Positions 1-11,074 of a DNA stretch of 64,000 nucleotides are shown one piece after another; positions within the stretch are counted from its first letter, which is position 1; each line of letters begins with the position of its first letter. The DNA comes from Azolla caroliniana (taxonomy: Eukaryota; Polypodiophyta), in assembly GCA_043228905.1 (NCBI GenBank), contig JBHGNT010000009.1, positions 5,394,001 to 5,458,000 of the forward strand. The letters are read 5' to 3'. Under the pieces are notes generated by a model. The model did not search any database and was not told where the DNA came from. It saw nothing but the letters and a program-made list of their open reading frames with translations. A program made the translations under genes and the position numbers.

Positions 1-809
1 TCCCAATAGCATGTGCATATAGCCATTGAAGTAGTAATGTGTGTGTATAAGTTGGTAGGTGCACTAATTGTGTGGGTATGAAACTATTCATACAAATACG
101 TACATGAGTGTGTGTAAACAGGTTGGATGTAAGGCTTCAAAAAACAACTACAAGTGGCAGTAGGTGGCGACAACGTTGAGGATTGATTGCGAAAATTGAC
201 TCAATGTGTAGATGGTGGCAATGGTGATGACAATGGATGGCTAGTGGCAACAGACGGTGGTAGGTGGCATGGTTGTAGAGGTGACGACTTGTCACATGGT
301 TGGACAAAAAGGTTCTACTTTCGACTCTAGTCAAAGTCGAAGGCTCAAGTTTTAAAATTTTATAGCTTTATAAGCTTGGATTTCTAAATTGAAAATTCAT
401 GCACGATCCTTGCTTGAAAGTAAATAATATTAGACAATAGTTTTAACAGAACCTATATAATTATATAATAATCAAAAGAAGAATTACAATGAAGGCTCAT
501 AAACTAGAATCAGATATTGCAATGAGTAACAACTGTAGTCCATTACATGGAGTGGATTGAAACCATGCATGTGCTCCCTTTCCATTCCATTTGAGCATTT
601 CAACATTTATACATTGAAGATCACTTGCCTTTTGAGAGGCCAATTTCTTAAGTCCTACATGCATATACCTTCAATTGTAAAGAAGGAGACATATGTGAAA
701 GAGAACCCTAACTCATCATCTTTTCGACAAGAGATAGCTCATATAAATTCTTACAATGCATAGACAAGTAAAGAAGAGTTAAGTCACCATAACTCGACAT
801 GTTTGCCCT
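1..809. other. intergenic, nothing assignable
   Basis: AT-rich sequence with a few short open frames of no recognisable similarity. A GTGG/GGTGGC-rich patch lies around 155-290. I see no gene, RNA or mobile-element signature. Confidence 0.5.
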
Positions 810-1652
810 TTACATTTCCCCAAATTTAGCATATGCATGTGCTTTCTCTTGCGTTTGGAGAAATTGTTGAGTAACTTCCCATAATATTCTTCTCTTTCTT
901 TGAATAAGCCTTTTATACTCATACAAATGCTTTTGGTAATTTTCTTTATCCTTGACTACATCCAAAATCATAAGGCACTTTCGAGCTTCATGACATTCTT
1001 TATCAAACCATTTTTTCTTTGAACTATGTTTCTTGGTGCATTTCCAAGATGTGTGCTTGGCCGAAAAACATTTGTTTGTGCATGAGAGAATGACTTTCTC
1101 AAAAGCTTTCAATTTGCATTCTAGTGTGGCACCATCTTGTATCTTTGTTATTTGTAACATATCCTCAATAATCTTGGAATACATGGCCGCTCGCTTAAGG
1201 TTCATGCTCAAGTGCGATTGTTTATTATCGTAAATTATGGCCTTCTCCCAATCAAACCTATACATACATTTGAGGTCAATGCATAAAGTCCTATGGTCAG
1301 ATTCCAATGTCCATTCACTAGTTGAGAATTTAGGTATATGATCCAAAATACCTTCGGAATGTAGCACATAGTCAATCACACTATTTCCATTGTGTTTTCT
1401 ACATGTGAAACACTTAATAAGCAATCCGATACTATTGCACGAACTTCCCAAATTTGTCTAGACCTCTAGAATAGCTGTTATACATTTATATATCCTCTTG
1501 CATCCTTGGGATATGTGGCATAAAATATTGTTGTGCATCAAGTTGGAAACTTCTTGTATGGCATTCATGACACCATAGACAATAACCACTGCTTTGGATT
1601 TGAAATAAGCAATATCATCTTCTAAATTGACAAAAGGTTGATATTCATCCAA
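810..1652 (-). pseudogene. LINE-like endonuclease-region remnant
   Basis: Two minus-strand reading blocks in succession (1458-1652, then 810-1451) look like the stretch between the apurinic-type endonuclease and the reverse transcriptase of a plant non-LTR retrotransposon. Visible signs are a GNSVIDYVL motif followed about 25 residues later by SDH, which in this family is the catalytic Ser-Asp-His end of the endonuclease fold, and then a WFDKECHEARK block typical of the linker before RT. A stop separates the two blocks, and neither the N-terminal endonuclease motifs nor an RT domain can be found. I read it as a truncated, dead LINE-type copy. A domesticated gene is unlikely because of the stop. 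Family assignment is from motif memory only. Confidence 0.55.
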
Positions 1653-1992
1653 ACACGCACAAAAGTTAGAATCTTGACAAGGAATTTAACATCCAACTGC
1701 AAAAGTGGGCAAGTCATTAGGTGTTTTTATTTTAAGCCATATGTAGCATTTATGTCCATCATTTTTTATGATTGACCGTCTTAATCAAACATGTCACTTC
1801 TCCTTGTCCTCTTCGTTGTCTTGGATTTTTTGCCCATATCAAAGAGTGTATATTATTGTTTCCTAAACCTTGAATCCTTTGAGTATCATGCTCCCATTTT
1901 TCAACAGAATGTGATATCCGAGTCATCGATAAACTCCTTTATGCCAAATCCCCCATTCCATCGGTATCCATTGCAATTCCAAAAGCATAGTT

Positions 1993-1994
<2 letters not shown>
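1653..1994. other. intergenic, nothing assignable
   Basis: Low-GC sequence between the LINE remnant and the GA microsatellite. No supported feature. Confidence 0.4.

Positions 1995-2032
<38 letters not shown>
1995..2032. repeat. (GA)n microsatellite
   Basis: About 19 uninterrupted AG dinucleotides, directly abutting the tRNA-like sequence that follows. Confidence 0.95.
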
Positions 2033-2035
<3 letters not shown>

Positions 2036-2100
2036 TAGCTCAGTTGGTAAGGTTGCCCAATGGAGACTAGGAGCTCATGGGTTCAACCCCTACATTTCAC
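2029..2100 (+). repeat. tRNA-derived (SINE-head-like) sequence
   Basis: A box-A-like TAGCTCAGTTGG (2036-2047) is followed about 33 nt later by a box-B/T-arm-like GGTTCAACCCC (2080-2090), the spacing of an internal Pol III promoter. AGAGATG before box A can pair with CATTTCA after the T-arm as an acceptor stem (6 of 7 pairs). The T arm is about one nucleotide short and its outer pairs fail, so this is not a functional tRNA. It resembles the tRNA-like head of a plant SINE or a tRNA pseudogene. No poly(A)/T tail or TSD was found. Confidence 0.5.
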
Positions 2101-2126
2101 AGTGGCATTTGGTGAATTAAAAGATA

Positions 2127-2635
2127 TGTATGAAGTATACAATAGAGAGGTGAGTAAAATTTGGGTCTCAAAACCAAGACATAGTGGCTTGTAGTGTAAG
2201 AACTTACCAATAGGATAAGCTAATTACAATAAAAAAAATAGAGAGGGAATATATGATAAAAGGAAAATATATTATAGAAAAGGAGTACAAAGATATGAAT
2301 AGCTTAGAGGCTTAAGACCGGCATTGAATCGAATTGGTTTGAATAGAAAAATATGGCTCTATTTATAGGGCATTAGGAGTATTCCTGGAGTTTCTAGGAA
2401 GTTCTAGAATATTCATGAATTTTTTAAATTATTACGAAAAGTTTTCTGGAGTTTCTGGAAAGTTCTAGAGCATTCTAGAATATTCATGAATTGTTTAAAT
2501 TATTCCAAACAGTTTTAGAACCTAGGTGAAATAACAAATAAAATTAACAACCATATTTATTCTAATGATAAGGCCTCGATCTATGTATTGTAAGATCACG
2601 GGTTTAAATTCTGGTTGGGGCCAAATCATGATACA
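2127..2635 (-). repeat. degenerate gypsy-type LTR
   Basis: The stretch from about 2260 to 2400 (gaggcttaagaccggcattgaa..., then a TTTATAG, then tandem ttctagaa/gttctagaa blocks) matches by eye the solo LTR at 26,694-27,150 in the same order. It ends with a degraded T-arm-like block and ...catgataca, as that LTR does. Edges are approximate and no TSD was found. Confidence 0.45.
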
Positions 2636-2689
2636 CTCACACACATATTATTCTCATTTTCTATTTTATTTTTATGATTTGTTTTGTAT

Positions 2690-3030
2690 TTTTTAGTTTT
2701 TGGTCGTGACCTACTACAGTAGGACATTATGACTTGCATCAGATCATCATGATCGACTGCAACAGGTGAACTGCAACAAGTCACTGGGACCTATTATAGT
2801 GGGTAATCTACAATAGGTCAACATGACCTACTATAGTAGGTGACCTACAGTAGGTCAACGCAACCCTTATAGTGTTAGAGCATATAGTAGGTAACATGCA
2901 ACATGTCAACACACCTTCTTACCCACAACAACAACAAGTTCTCGCGACATCAGGTTATCACAACCTGTTACCCACAACAACAGGTTCTTGTAGCCTGCTA
3001 CAACAAGTCATCACAACCGTCTTGTGCATG
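2690..3030. repeat. cluster of small palindromes
   Basis: The core ACCTACTATAGTAGGT and variants (gacctactacagtagga, gacctattatagtgggt, gacctacagtaggtcaac) recur about every 20-40 bp. They grade into aacaacaggttcttg/caacctgttac-type inverted motifs up to about 3,020. Each unit is self-complementary. I cannot assign it to a known element. Confidence 0.55.
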
Positions 3031-3487
3031 GTTGAAGATGGCACACCCTGTTGCCTTACAACAATGATTGTTAAGTGGCATGCCACATATGAGGCGTTGA
3101 GATTAGGACAACTACACCATTGTTGGCGGTAATTCTGTTAGCATTAGTAGTAGAAAAAAGAAAAAAGAATTTAAAATAAAATAAAAATTTTAAAAGCAAC
3201 AGTTTGTTGATTTGAGGGGTTTGATTCCCCTCAACTTCATTTTTTTATTGATTGCTAAATAAACTACTATCTACAAGTTAATTTTAATGAAGATTCCCTA
3301 AGTTGGTGTATAAATGTGGAATCAAAATGCTGAACAAGAAACCATATACAATGATAGTGACAATGAGAGATAGTGAGACACTATATAGGCACCCAAAAAA
3401 GTATTTGTATATTAATTCAAAAACCATATTACAAGACATTGTATGTTTATATACAACTTAGGGTTAACTTATTATCCCATTTCACTA
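3031..3487. other. intergenic / presumed LTR flank, unassigned
   Basis: AT-rich. The right part (up to 3,504) is probably the LTR of the antisense copia remnant that follows, because it ends TTTAACA directly before a pyrimidine-rich CTCCCTC, but I cannot find its left edge. Confidence 0.35.
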
Positions 3488-3504
3488 TTTATTTGTGTTT
3501 AACA

Positions 3505-4280
3505 CTCCCTCATAATGTGCATACATAATGTAACCAAATTAGCTTGTCAATGTCGGAATGAGCTTCATGAAGCCCATTTGAGTGTGGAAAGACTGGAATC
3601 GATCTGTCAATAGACTTTTGGTCATGGCATCTGAATCTTGTTAGTGACAAGTCTCTTCTTGGTGACACATTCCAAGACAAAATGATATCAAACCTAAATG
3701 TGTTTTGATTCGTAATGATGTACTGGATTCCTTGCCAAAGAGATAACACCCTTACTATCACTATATAAGGTTGGAGTTGATCAATTCAGATTGATCTATC
3801 GTAACATGTTAGCTAATTAACTAAGCCAAAGTGCTTCCTTAGATGTGTTAAATGAAATTACATATTTAGCTTCAGTTGCCAAGGTCTCCATGTGCTCCTA
3901 ATTTTTTATTATCTCCATGTTATAACTCCACTTATGAATTTCAAAAATAGTTGCAGGTTAACTTTCGACTATCTAGGCACTTGCATAGTCTAAATTTGTA
4001 TAATTGACTAAATCGAGTTATGTTGAATTGAGGGTTTGTTGGGCCAAATTTTATGTTTAGGTACTTTCTGCAAATCAAATATCTGAGGATATGCTTCACT
4101 GCATTCCAATGTGGTCAGTCAAGGTTGTGCCTAAATCTACTTACAATGCCCACTACATCCACTAAGTCTAGTTGGGTTGCAACCATTGCATACATCAAAC
4201 AACCAACAACAATTCTATATGGTATTGTCTTCATACTATCTTGCTCTAAATGGGTTGTAAGAAAACCTTTCTAAGAAAGT
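3505..4280 (-). pseudogene. Ty1/copia RT-RNase H remnant
   Basis: Translated on the minus strand in broken frames, this shows the end of a copia polyprotein in the right order. A block reading VGCLMYAMVATQ and HWNAVKHILRYLQ (about 4060-4200) matches the C-terminal RT region. ATEAKYVISFNTSKEALWL (about 3825-3885) matches the RNase H T-E-A-E-Y motif with substitutions. CTCCCTC at 3505-3511 is the complement of a polypurine tract, directly beside an LTR end (TTTAACA). Gag, protease and integrase are absent and frames are interrupted. It differs in sequence from the copia families at 10-39 kb. Confidence 0.7.
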
Positions 4281-4685
4281 CTAAGGTTGGCTAGTAATGT
4301 TGTCATTGCAGATTTGGCAAAATGCATGTTGAATATCTCGAAAAATCCTTTAAAGATGCAATCATTCTAAGATAGAAATAACTATTGAGTGGTCTATGTT
4401 GCGTAGCCTTCATCTTGAAAATATTTTGCGCGAGACTGAAGTCCATGGTGAAATTGTATTGTAGTTGTAGCTCCCAAGTTGGTCTAATGGAATCGTTAAC
4501 TCAAACCCTATTACATTTGTCAACATATTGTAAAGTAGCCATACGAGGCACCGTGTGCATTGTCCATGTGGCCACCATGTGTAACAATTAGGCATCATGA
4601 GTGCATGTGTAATAGTTGATTTGGGCCTCAATATAAGAGAAGCATTTGCCCACCAAAAAGAGCAGAAGAGGTGTTGAGAACGCGT
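4281..4685. other. intergenic, nothing assignable
   Basis: Sequence between the copia remnant and the chromovirus. An open minus-strand frame here runs into the gypsy LTR and resembles no known protein. Confidence 0.4.
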
Positions 4686-4690
4686 CCGTC

Positions 4691-5009
4691 TGACTCCGTA
4701 ACTTGTGTTGTTCACCTTGATTGTAATCTAGGTGAACACACATATTTATACAAGTTTTGAGATTGAATATCTCTAGAATATACCTAAGAAATATCTCTAG
4801 AATATACTTGAGAAATATCTCTAGAATATACTCGTCTAGAATATACCATAGAACATTTCTAGAATATACTAAAGACTTGAATATTCTATATGCTTTACTA
4901 TATAAAATATTAAACATATATTATATATAACTTAAAGGTTTCCAAATGGTTTATCTAATACTAAGTATTAGGTGTGTTATAAGTCAGAGGTTCGAGTCTA
5001 GATGTGACA
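4691..5009 (-). repeat. chromovirus 3' LTR
   Basis: 319 bp, starting TGACTCCG and ending GATGTGACA on the plus strand. It contains tandem TCTCTAGAATATAC blocks and, close to its right end, a T-arm/B-box-like GGTTCGAGTC (4990-4999). Confidence 0.85.
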
Positions 5010-5013
5010 TTAT

Positions 5014-5021
5014 CCTCCCTC
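5014..5021 (-). other. chromovirus polypurine tract
   Basis: CCTCCCTC on the plus strand (GAGGGAGG on the coding strand), four bases inside the 3' LTR, where plus-strand DNA synthesis is primed in LTR elements. Confidence 0.7.
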
Positions 5022-8000
5022 GTACGCTGCCTTCCCAAACACGTCGTTGGTTTGTGGGGATATCGGAGATGAAAATATTGAACCACTTCTAGGGCATTTT
5101 GTAAATAAACTATTCACGGGGTTCGCATGTGGTGTTAGACAAGGGCTAACCCTTCCACAAGACGAGGTATTGCATGTGTCGACGATGCAAACGTGACTCA
5201 AGTATTTGGTCGACATCATATTCCTCGCATGTCGTCAACTGCATAGGTGGTGGTGGGGGGCATGGCGTCTTGGGAGTTGTGAAGCATAATGGGGCTCGAG
5301 GAGGGAGACATGAAAAACATCATGAATCTGGAAGTGGGATGGAAGGGCCAGCCAGAAGGCGACGAGTTTGATGTGCTCAATTATATGGATTTGGTTGACG
5401 TACTCCGTCTGACTGTCAATCTGAGGGTGATAGGCGGAGGACAACTTGACGAAGATGCCTAAAGTTTGCAGCAGGCGCTGCTAGAAGTGAGAGACAAACT
5501 AGGGTCCACGATCTGAGATGACATCATTGGGGAGGCCATGCAAACCGACCACATTACTGAGGAGTAGATGCGTCATTCCCTCTCCGGAAATGGTTTTAAA
5601 GCAAGGAGTGACGTGAGCCATCATTGTAAACCGATCAACAACGACCAACATCAAGTCATAGCTATTGACCAAGGGTAGATCAGTTATGAGGTCCATAGAG
5701 ATAGACACCCAAGGACGACTAGGACATGGAAGTGGCTGGAGTAAGCCATATGGCCGATGATGAGCAACTTTGGAGCGAGCGCAAACCTCACAAGTCTTGA
5801 TGTATTCTTTGACCAATGTCCATGGTTGTAGCCACCAATACCCTTGAGAGATTAGTTCGAGGGTTTTTGCAACTCTGAAGTGACCCGCAAGGGGGTCATC
5901 GTGGCATTCCCTCAACACCCGGGTGCGACACGGGCCCTCCGGGACGTATAAGAGACGATCGCGGAATAACAAACCATCTTGTATGGTGAAGTGATCAAGG
6001 TCCGTCATTATGGGCGTCTTGGAGGGATTTTGTAGACTATCTCAAATCTCGTTGGAAAATGCATCATCCGTGGATGCATCAGTGATCTGTTGGAGTAATG
6101 AATCATCCTGCAACATACAAGTGGCAAAAAGATGCAATTGGTCGGGTTTCAACAAACATCGAGATTGTTGAGCATGAACGGCATCCCCGAGGTGGATGGC
6201 AAATTCGAATTGATGAGAAAGAGCATCAACCTTCCCATGTAGGCCACTAGGTCGAAATATGATCTCAAAATCATAGTCGGCGAGAAATGTTGACCAACGA
6301 GCCTACCTTCGATTCAAAGTACGAGTAGTGGAAAAATAAACTAAATTCTTATGATTAGTCATTACTTGGACACAGTGTTGTGCTCTTGCCAAGTCGGCGC
6401 CATTCTTCAAAGGCAGCAATGTTAGCAGCAAGCTCCTTGTCGTATATTGGATCATTGATTTCAGATACCGTGAATTGGTAGGAGTAGTAAGCCACTGGGT
6501 GCATTATGTTGGATTCATCAACCTGAGATAAAATGACGCCAATGGCAAAGTCAAAGGCATCAGTCTCGACCTGGAAGGGTCGTGTGGGGTCAGCATGTAG
6601 AAGCACTAGGGCAATGGTGAATGCGTGTTTGAGAGAGTCGAACGCATTTTGTGCCCCTGAGGTCCATAGAAAGGGATTACCTTTGTGTGTGAGGGCAATA
6701 AGAGGATGGGCTAGAGTGGAAAACCCCCGCAATGAAGCGACGGTAAAAATTAGCAAAGCCAAGGAAGGATTGCACATCTTGAAGTTGAGTTGGAGTCGCC
6801 CACTCTCGAATGATGGAAACCTTCTTCATATCCTTCGTGATGCCAGTGGGCAAGGTATGGTCGAACTCATATTTCTCACTTTTGGCATAAAGGCCATGCT
6901 CCCGAAGTTTTGCAAGAACTAATTGTACTTGACGGGTGTGCTTCGCCATGTTTGGCGAAAAAATGAGAATATTATCCAGGTAGATGACCACAAAATGATC
7001 GAGATATTCCCGGAATAAATCGTTCATCATATGTTGAAAAACAGCTCCAACGTTAGTAAGGCTGAAAGGCATTACCTTGTATTCGAAATGCCCATATCGT
7101 GTTCAGAAGGCGGTTTTCCATTCATCACCGGGCTTGATGCACACCAGATTGTATGCGCCATGCAAATCAACTTTGGCGAAGACACGCGCAGCGTGGAACT
7201 GGTCAGGAGTTTGGGGATCAAAGGGAGCGGATAGAGGTTGCGCATAATGAGTTTGTTGAGATCCCCATAGTCTACACATAAGCGTAGAGAGTCGTCCTTC
7301 TTCTTCACAAATAATATGGGGGGGCCTGACTGGCGACTTAGAAGGTTGAATAAATCCTTTCGCGAGGTTCTCATCGAGATACACTCGAAGGGCCTTTAGC
7401 TCTGATGCAGACAATACATATAGAGGATGAAAGGGTGGACACACGCCTTCTTGAATATCGATGGGACAGCCATAGAGACGATGTTCTGGCAAACGATTTG
7501 CATTACGTTTCTCAAATACATTGGAGAAGTCTTTATACTTTTCGGGAATAGCATGGAGTATGTTAGAAGTAGCTCCACAAACGGCGAGTAGGTGATGAAC
7601 TAAGGGTGGAGTGGCCGAGTCAGAATCAACCGTATCCGGAGGATGTGAAACTGAATTGACCTTCATAGTTATGTGCGAGCATCTTGGCTCGCTAAATGTG
7701 ATCGAGCGATTGCACCAATCCACTATTGGATTGTGCGCCTCCAACCACGATAGTCCTAAGACGATTGCATGATGAGGGGATGCGATGAGGTAAAAGGGGA
7801 GCTCCTCCTAGTGGGAGCCCACACGAAGCCCTAATGGGATGGTAGTCTCGGTAATTGCTCCTGACGAGAGGACACACCCGTCAATGGTTTCAACAGGAAT
7901 GGGTTTTGAGAGGCACATGACGGGTATCCCATGTGCTGGGGGGAATGCCACATCAATGAAGCAAGAAGACACTCAAGAATCCAAGAAAGCGACAGACTAA

Positions 8001-8230
8001 ATGGAACTAGAATTAAAAGAAAGGCATGCCTCCAATGTGAAATTGCCTGATGTTCTAGCAATGGAACCACGATAATGTGGATGATGGGAGACTCCAGCTA
8101 CATGGCTCCTACTGCAACTAAAAATTTCGTTTTCCAGACGTTGGGGTTCATTGGCTTGATGGAACAGTGGGCGATTACTCCTAGGAAAATGGCGAAGGGG
8201 ATGACCCAAGGCAAAATAATATAGGCACAA
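5022..8230 (-). pseudogene. chromovirus pol remnant (PR-RT-RH-IN-chromodomain)
   Basis: Reading along the minus strand: an aspartic-protease remnant near 8000 (FLDS motif, followed by a stop); RT from about 7740 to 6750 with [23 protein letters not shown] and VVIYLDNILIFS; RNase H with VETDAFDFAIGVILSQ (about 6570); the integrase zinc-binding and core region at 5499-6008 (GHFRVAKTLE, CEVCARSK, SISMDLITDLP, VISDRGP); and a chromodomain at 5149-5226 (EEYDVDQILESR, MQYLVLWKG). The last domain places it among chromoviruses, whose integrases carry a C-terminal chromodomain that targets chromatin. Frameshifts and stops occur throughout, including a stop directly after LWKG. The RT catalytic YLDD reads YLDN (6971-6973), so this copy is dead. 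Confidence 0.85.
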
Positions 8231-9130
8231 TATAGGAAATTCTCGTCGGCATTAGTCAATGGCTGAAAGCAAGCTTGATCAATTTCCATTGGGACTGGAG
8301 CATCTGCCAAAGTAGGGGAGCGTGATGCCACAAGAGGGAGTGATACCTAGGGTTGTACAATTGGGGCGTGTCGTCAAAGCGAATGAGTCGAACTCCAAGT
8401 CTGACGCTCTTCCTGGCGAAATTCAAAAACACAATTGTCACAATGGACTGCTTGTGAAATCGCTTGGATAACAAGGTGGGCTTGGGAAAGATCAAGAGAA
8501 GATTCTTGACATTGCTCCGAAGGCCCTACCAAAAGTGATCAGCTAAAGCTTGATCATCCCAGTTGCCATTACATGCTAGTTGTCGGAATTCCAAAGCATA
8601 GACAGAAGTTGCACGCGAACCTCGTTTGAGTGCATAAAGCTTGGTGAGGGATGTACGTCGCCGGTCCTTCTCTCCAAATGTGGCCTGTAACCTAGCGAGG
8701 AAGGCGGGAAAGTCCGGACCAATAGAGGTGACAAAGTTTCTTCTAAAGGTGCAAACCAAGCTTCGGTCGAACCGGAGAGGAGGGTGCCTACAAGTTCAAC
8801 TGGTCAAAGACCATCTGCATAACATTGAGGTTATTGCCGAAGGATTAGACGAATTTGGTTGATGAACCCCTGGAAACGTGACCTCGTTCCATCAAATTTT
8901 TCTGGGAGGCTAATCTTAGGCTCAAGAAAATGAGAAGAAGGTAGATCGGATGTTGGTAGAAGATTGGGCTCCGGGCTAGGTTATGGTGGCACACTAGGCT
9001 CTATGGGCTGTGAGGATAGGGAGGCGCCGACTTGAAGTTCTCGTAAAGAATTCCGAAGAGCTTCATTGTCAAGCTGGATTCGTTGTAAGGATGTCATTAT
9101 TTGGCTTAAGTCACAGACTACGTCAGACAT
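8231..9130 (-). pseudogene. chromovirus gag remnant
   Basis: The likely initiator is at 9130 (MSDVVCDLSQIMTSL...), and the frame stops about 50 codons later. The block at 8526-8759 reads FVTSIGPDFPAFLARLQATFGEKD and LKRGSRATSVYALEFRQLACNGNWDD, the usual retrotransposon gag core just upstream of a CCHC knuckle. A disrupted knuckle (CAYC..., then H and C in another frame) lies near 8200-8230. The capsid function is lost through stops and frameshifts. Confidence 0.7.
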
Positions 9131-9246
9131 AGCTACGACTAACGAGAATGAGAGCTACAAGGATGGGAAGGTGAACAAATTGACAGAGGTAGAAAATATA
9201 CACAAGAGAGTAGAAGATAATCAAAGGGATGAGTTGACTAATTGAA

Positions 9247-9552
9247 AGACTCTGTAACTGGTGTTGTTTACCTTGATTGTAATCTAGGTGAACATACATA
9301 TTTATACAAGTTATGAGATTGAATATCTCTAGAATATACCTAAGAAATATCTCTAGAATATACCCGAGAAGTATCTCTATAATATACTCGTCTAGAATAT
9401 ACCATATAACATTTCTAGAATATACTAAAGACTAGAATATTCTATATGCTAGACTATATAAAATATTAACCAACTTAAGACTTTTCAAATGGTTTATATA
9501 ATACTAAGTATTGGGTGTGTTATAGGTCATAGGTTCGAGTCTAGATGTAACA
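9247..9552 (-). repeat. chromovirus 5' LTR
   Basis: 306 bp, paired with 4691-5009. It ends GATGTAACA, followed by the CCGTC duplication. The same T-arm-like GGTTCGAGTC lies near the right end (9532-9541). It is shortened by about 13 bp in the AT-rich part relative to the left copy. Confidence 0.85.
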
Positions 9553-9557
9553 CCGTC

Positions 9558-9745
9558 AAGTTGCGAAAATATCTTAGAACTCTTTTGTGAGGAGTCATTG
9601 TTAATAGATGCAATGAAGAAGACAGATGGCAACAAGAAACAAAATCAAGAAGGAAGATCAACAAGAACGCAAGAGAGAGAGAGAGAGACGTTAGGCACAA
9701 AATGAACTATATTTACAACCACCAAAAAGCTAGGTTACAAAGCTA
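9558..9745. other. unassigned spacer
   Basis: About 190 bp between the chromovirus target duplication and the next LTR, with a short GA run at 9673-9687. No gene seen. Confidence 0.4.
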
Positions 9746-10027
9746 GATGAACTTGAAAGAAAATAGTGCAGAATAGTGCTCGGCCATAACCAAGTCTTGA
9801 ATCACTTTTATGAGAATCAAACACAGAAATGGGAAGTAGGGAGTGAACACACATACACACACAACGATAGAAAGTACACATGATGTTTACGTGGAAAACC
9901 CCGAATGGGAAAAAACCACGGGAGCCCACAAACTCCAACTATCACTATGAAGAAAGAGTACAAACAGAGACTCATAGGCAAATGACCTCGAGCTCAGTAT
10001 CTTCGCCAGCCGGCTGTTACAACAGAG

Positions 10028-10077
<50 letters not shown>

Positions 10078-10429
10078 CAGCAGTTATGCACATACATACA
10101 ATATGACAACCCACATTGTCCACTACATAAAGTGATTGCCCTAAGTCAGATTTATACTTATATTAACTTAGGGCTATTTACAAATATAGCCTCAATAGGC
10201 TTACTCAAAACATATTTACAAATATGTCTTCTCTTCCGGTTCTCACCGGGTCTATCCGATCCGGTTTCCGGATCTCTTCCGGCTCTCACTGGGCCCTCTT
10301 TATTCATCACCGGATCCCATCCGAAGGGACCGATTTCCCAAAAAAACTTAAGGCAACTATCATTCTCACTATTTACATAAATAGCCTAAACCTAGTGTGA
10401 ATAAGTTCATTCGAGACCTGCATTCAACA
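9746..10429 (-). repeat. antisense copia LTR (A/B-related) with PPT
   Basis: Read antisense, this resembles the LTRs of copia elements A and B in the same order: gctcggcca, a ttacgtggaaaacccc...ccacggga block, a CT-rich tract (10,028-10,073), gccctaagtca..., ctatttacaaatatagcc, acatatttacaaatatgtc, then CCGG-rich motifs. It ends TTCAACA at 10,429, directly followed by the pyrimidine tract CTCCCCC (10,430-10,436), the complement of a polypurine tract. It is therefore a 3' LTR of a minus-strand element whose interior is gone after about 25 bp, where element H begins. The left edge is approximate. Confidence 0.65.
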
Positions 10430-10455
10430 CTCCCCCGTAATTGAAATAAATGTAC

Positions 10456-10960
10456 TGTAAAAGATTATATTGTGGAAGCTTTGATAGAACCGATTCCACC
10501 ATATAACAACAAAGAATAAAGACACACGTTTAATGGAAACCTTACACAGGGGGTTCCACCGTATAACAATAGAGAATAAAGACACAGGTTTAATGGAAAC
10601 CTTACACGAGAGAGACAAAGAGAGTAAAAAGCATAAACTCAATTTAAAATAATAACCCTCTCTGTAACACTCTTTACATACAATGTGCTCAGTGAGCACT
10701 TTTATACAAGTCCATGAAAGGACTGATAGAAGTACTGACTAGTACTTCAATGCTCATACGAGCGAATGACATTGACTCCCAAAAATACACCTACGTACTA
10801 GGCTAGATTCATAGGTCTCTCAAGGCCTACCGGTTACAATATGATCCAGCTCTTGGTTCTAGATATCGATTTGGACATTGATCCAGTTCTTCGTTACGGA
10901 CATTGATCCAGCTTTGGCTTATTTAGCCGATCTGATCCGGTTGAGCTTGTTCGCTCAACA
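10456..10960 (-). repeat. H 3' LTR
   Basis: 505 bp on the plus strand, TGTAAAAG...GCTCAACA, next to a polypurine-tract complement. It contains a TATAAAAG-type box on the coding strand (complement of cttttata near 10,700). A 60-bp tandem duplication lies at 10,494-10,607 (two copies of ttccacc.tataacaa...cttacac). Confidence 0.85.
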
Positions 10961-11074
10961 CTCCCCCTCAAGCTCAATTTGAGGCCTGATCGCAGTGTCA
11001 ATGCCAGTGGTAGCCCGTCCTCTCCTCCGGCTCCACCTGGCGTCCTCTCGCCTTTCTCGCGCTCCTCCTCCCGT
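10961..11074 (-). other. H polypurine tract and distal 3' extension
   Basis: CTCCCCCTCAAG (10961-10972) is the LTR-adjacent polypurine tract seen from the plus strand. The following 100 bp align with the 3' extension of element D just right of its LTR (28,677-28,800). They continue at 12,291 after an insertion. Confidence 0.7.

Larger units (their letters stand above)
4691..9552 (-). mobile_element. decayed Ty3/gypsy chromovirus, LTR to LTR
   Basis: A 4,862-bp element reading on the minus strand. Similar direct repeats lie at 4691-5009 and 9247-9552, flanked by the same 5-bp target duplication CCGTC (4686-4690 and 9553-9557). Beside the left repeat is a polypyrimidine tract (CCTCCCTC, 5014-5021), the complement of the polypurine tract expected at the 3' LTR. 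Between the repeats, in gypsy order (gag, protease, RT, RNase H, integrase, chromodomain), are broken but recognisable coding blocks. The LTRs differ at roughly 8-9% of positions plus an indel by eye, so the insertion is old. The outer base of the right LTR is mutated relative to the left (A for T). I did not find a primer-binding site. Confidence 0.9.

Noticed and set aside
2029-2100. Functional tRNA gene
   Set aside because: T arm one base short with failed outer pairs, and no sensible anticodon arm. Treated as tRNA-derived repeat.
4410-4715. 101-codon minus-strand ORF
   Set aside because: Runs into the chromovirus LTR and TSD, so it cannot be an intact gene, and has no similarity.
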